NCBI GenBank assembly: GCA_030533445.1
Contig: CM060069.1
Coordinates: forward strand, 128,897-192,896
From: Cyprinodon diabolis
Lineage: Eukaryota; Chordata; Actinopteri; Cyprinodontiformes; Cyprinodontidae
DNA length: 64,000 bases
Reading direction: 5' to 3'
Positions 63,912 to 64,000 of the stretch are shown one piece after another (the stretch's first letter is position 1; each line of letters begins with the position of its first letter). The notes under the pieces are model-generated. The model saw only the letters and a program-made list of their open reading frames with translations. It was not told the DNA's origin and made no database searches. Both the position numbers and the translations under genes were made by a program.

Positions 63912-64000
63912 ATGAGGAGAGGAGTAACTTTAATCTTCAGCCAATCAAGAGAGGAGGAACTTTACCCCTCAGCCAATCAAGAGAGGAGGAACTTTAACCA
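63912..64000 (+). repeat. Start of a fifth right-hand family unit, cut by the window edge
   Basis: The last 89 bases repeat the beginning of segment A (GGAGTAAC, ATCTTCAG, CCCCTCAG, ACC). The array plainly continues beyond the window, as it does to the left of base 1. Confidence 0.85.

Larger units (their letters stand above)
1..64000 (+). repeat. 32-bp tandem satellite array filling the whole window (~2001 monomers)
   Basis: Seen directly: a 32-bp unit repeats head to tail from first to last base with no interruption. Numbering from AACTTTA as positions 1-7, positions 8-12 vary among a few alleles (CCCCT, ACCCT, ACCAT, ATCTT, GCCTT), 13-20 read CAGCCAAT, 21-23 are CAA, GAA, GAG or CAG, and 24-32 read GAGAGGAGG. 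Recurrent changes are G32 to T (giving GGAGTAAC) and C3 to T (giving GGAATTTT). The consensus is about 50% GC and has no CpG. Phase bookkeeping gives 2001 monomers plus 5 bases, with 37 monomers of 31 bp and no other net indel. No unique sequence or embedded element is visible. Orientation is constant; no inverted segment was seen. Confidence 0.99.
1..64000 (+). promoter_or_regulatory. Phase-locked array of NF-Y-type CCAAT boxes
   Basis: Seen: most monomers contain TCAGCCAATCA or TCAGCCAATGA. In the first 20 monomers (1-640), 18 keep the CCAAT pentamer; the exceptions are the CCATTA monomer near 231 and the CTAAT monomer near 551. Known: the trimer NF-Y (NF-YA/B/C) recognises CCAAT with preferred flanks YTRRCCAATSR, and CAGCCAATCA is close to its best site. 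All sites lie on the same strand at 32-bp spacing, about 3.05 helical turns at 10.5 bp per turn, so neighbours sit on nearly the same DNA face. Inferred: the array could bind NF-Y densely. Function is not shown; satellites can carry motifs by chance of the founder monomer. Confidence 0.45.

Noticed and set aside
1..64000. AGGAGGAAC resembles a bacterial ribosome binding site
   Set aside because: It occurs in nearly every monomer, and the next ATG, when there is one, lies about 20 bases on, too far away and followed by a short frame. The organism looks eukaryotic.
1..64000. CRISPR array, suggested by regular ~32-bp repeats
   Set aside because: The repeats are directly adjacent with no unique spacers, and there are no cas genes or leader.
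1..64000. Telomere-like sequence, since TTAACCCT contains a TAACCC unit
   Set aside because: It is a single unit inside a 32-bp monomer, never repeated in tandem, and is only one of several alleles at positions 8-12.
1..64000. Hairpin or dyad in the monomer (GAGG with CCTC around AACTTTACC)
   Set aside because: The stem would be only four base pairs with a nine-base loop and is broken in the ACCAT, ATCTT and GCCTT alleles.
1..64000. Embedded transposon, tRNA, rRNA or unique insertion
   Set aside because: The monomer phase is unbroken from end to end, leaving no room for any insert.

Overview
The whole 64-kb window is one uninterrupted tandem satellite. The monomer is 32 bp. It can be described in three pieces: AACTTTA plus a variable five-base stretch and CAG; then CCAAT; then SARGAGAGGAGG. 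I see no protein-coding gene, RNA gene, transposon or unique flank anywhere. Counting monomers and phase end to end gives about 2001 units. All are 32 bp except 37 of 31 bp, and these are of only two types (22 with an A lost in the CCAAT box, 15 with an A lost at the AACTTT start). The start and end phases of the window agree exactly with this count, so there is no other net indel in 64 kb.

The arrangement (long homogeneous satellite, nested higher-order repeats, CpG-free consensus, CCAAT motifs) suggests a eukaryotic nuclear genome, probably a heterochromatic or centromere/subtelomere-like block assembled from long reads. Nothing in the sequence identifies the species, and no chromosomal position can be inferred because there is no flank.

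Layout: 1-2399 holds one and a bit copies of a ~1.95-kb unit. 2400-5330 is a shortened copy of a 3.1-kb higher-order repeat. 5463-10739 is a tandem pair of a 2.75-kb unit (second copy truncated). 10740-11930 is a mosaic link. 11931-21587 is three tandem copies of the 3.1-kb unit (98, 106 and 98 monomers). 21049-53944 is the dominant block: four tandem copies of an 8315-bp unit (260 monomers), with a 384-bp (12-monomer) shortening at the copy 2/3 junction. 53945-64000 is a series of shorter units of 84, 64, 60 and 88 monomers plus a partial one.

The most striking point is that nearly every monomer carries, on the same strand, a close match to the NF-Y binding consensus (YTCAGCCAATSA). These sites repeat every 32 bp, close to three helical turns, giving well over a thousand in-phase sites in 64 kb. 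Whether they are bound is not shown by sequence alone. The short open frames that occur are by-products of a 32-bp repeat read through all three frames and are not annotated as genes.
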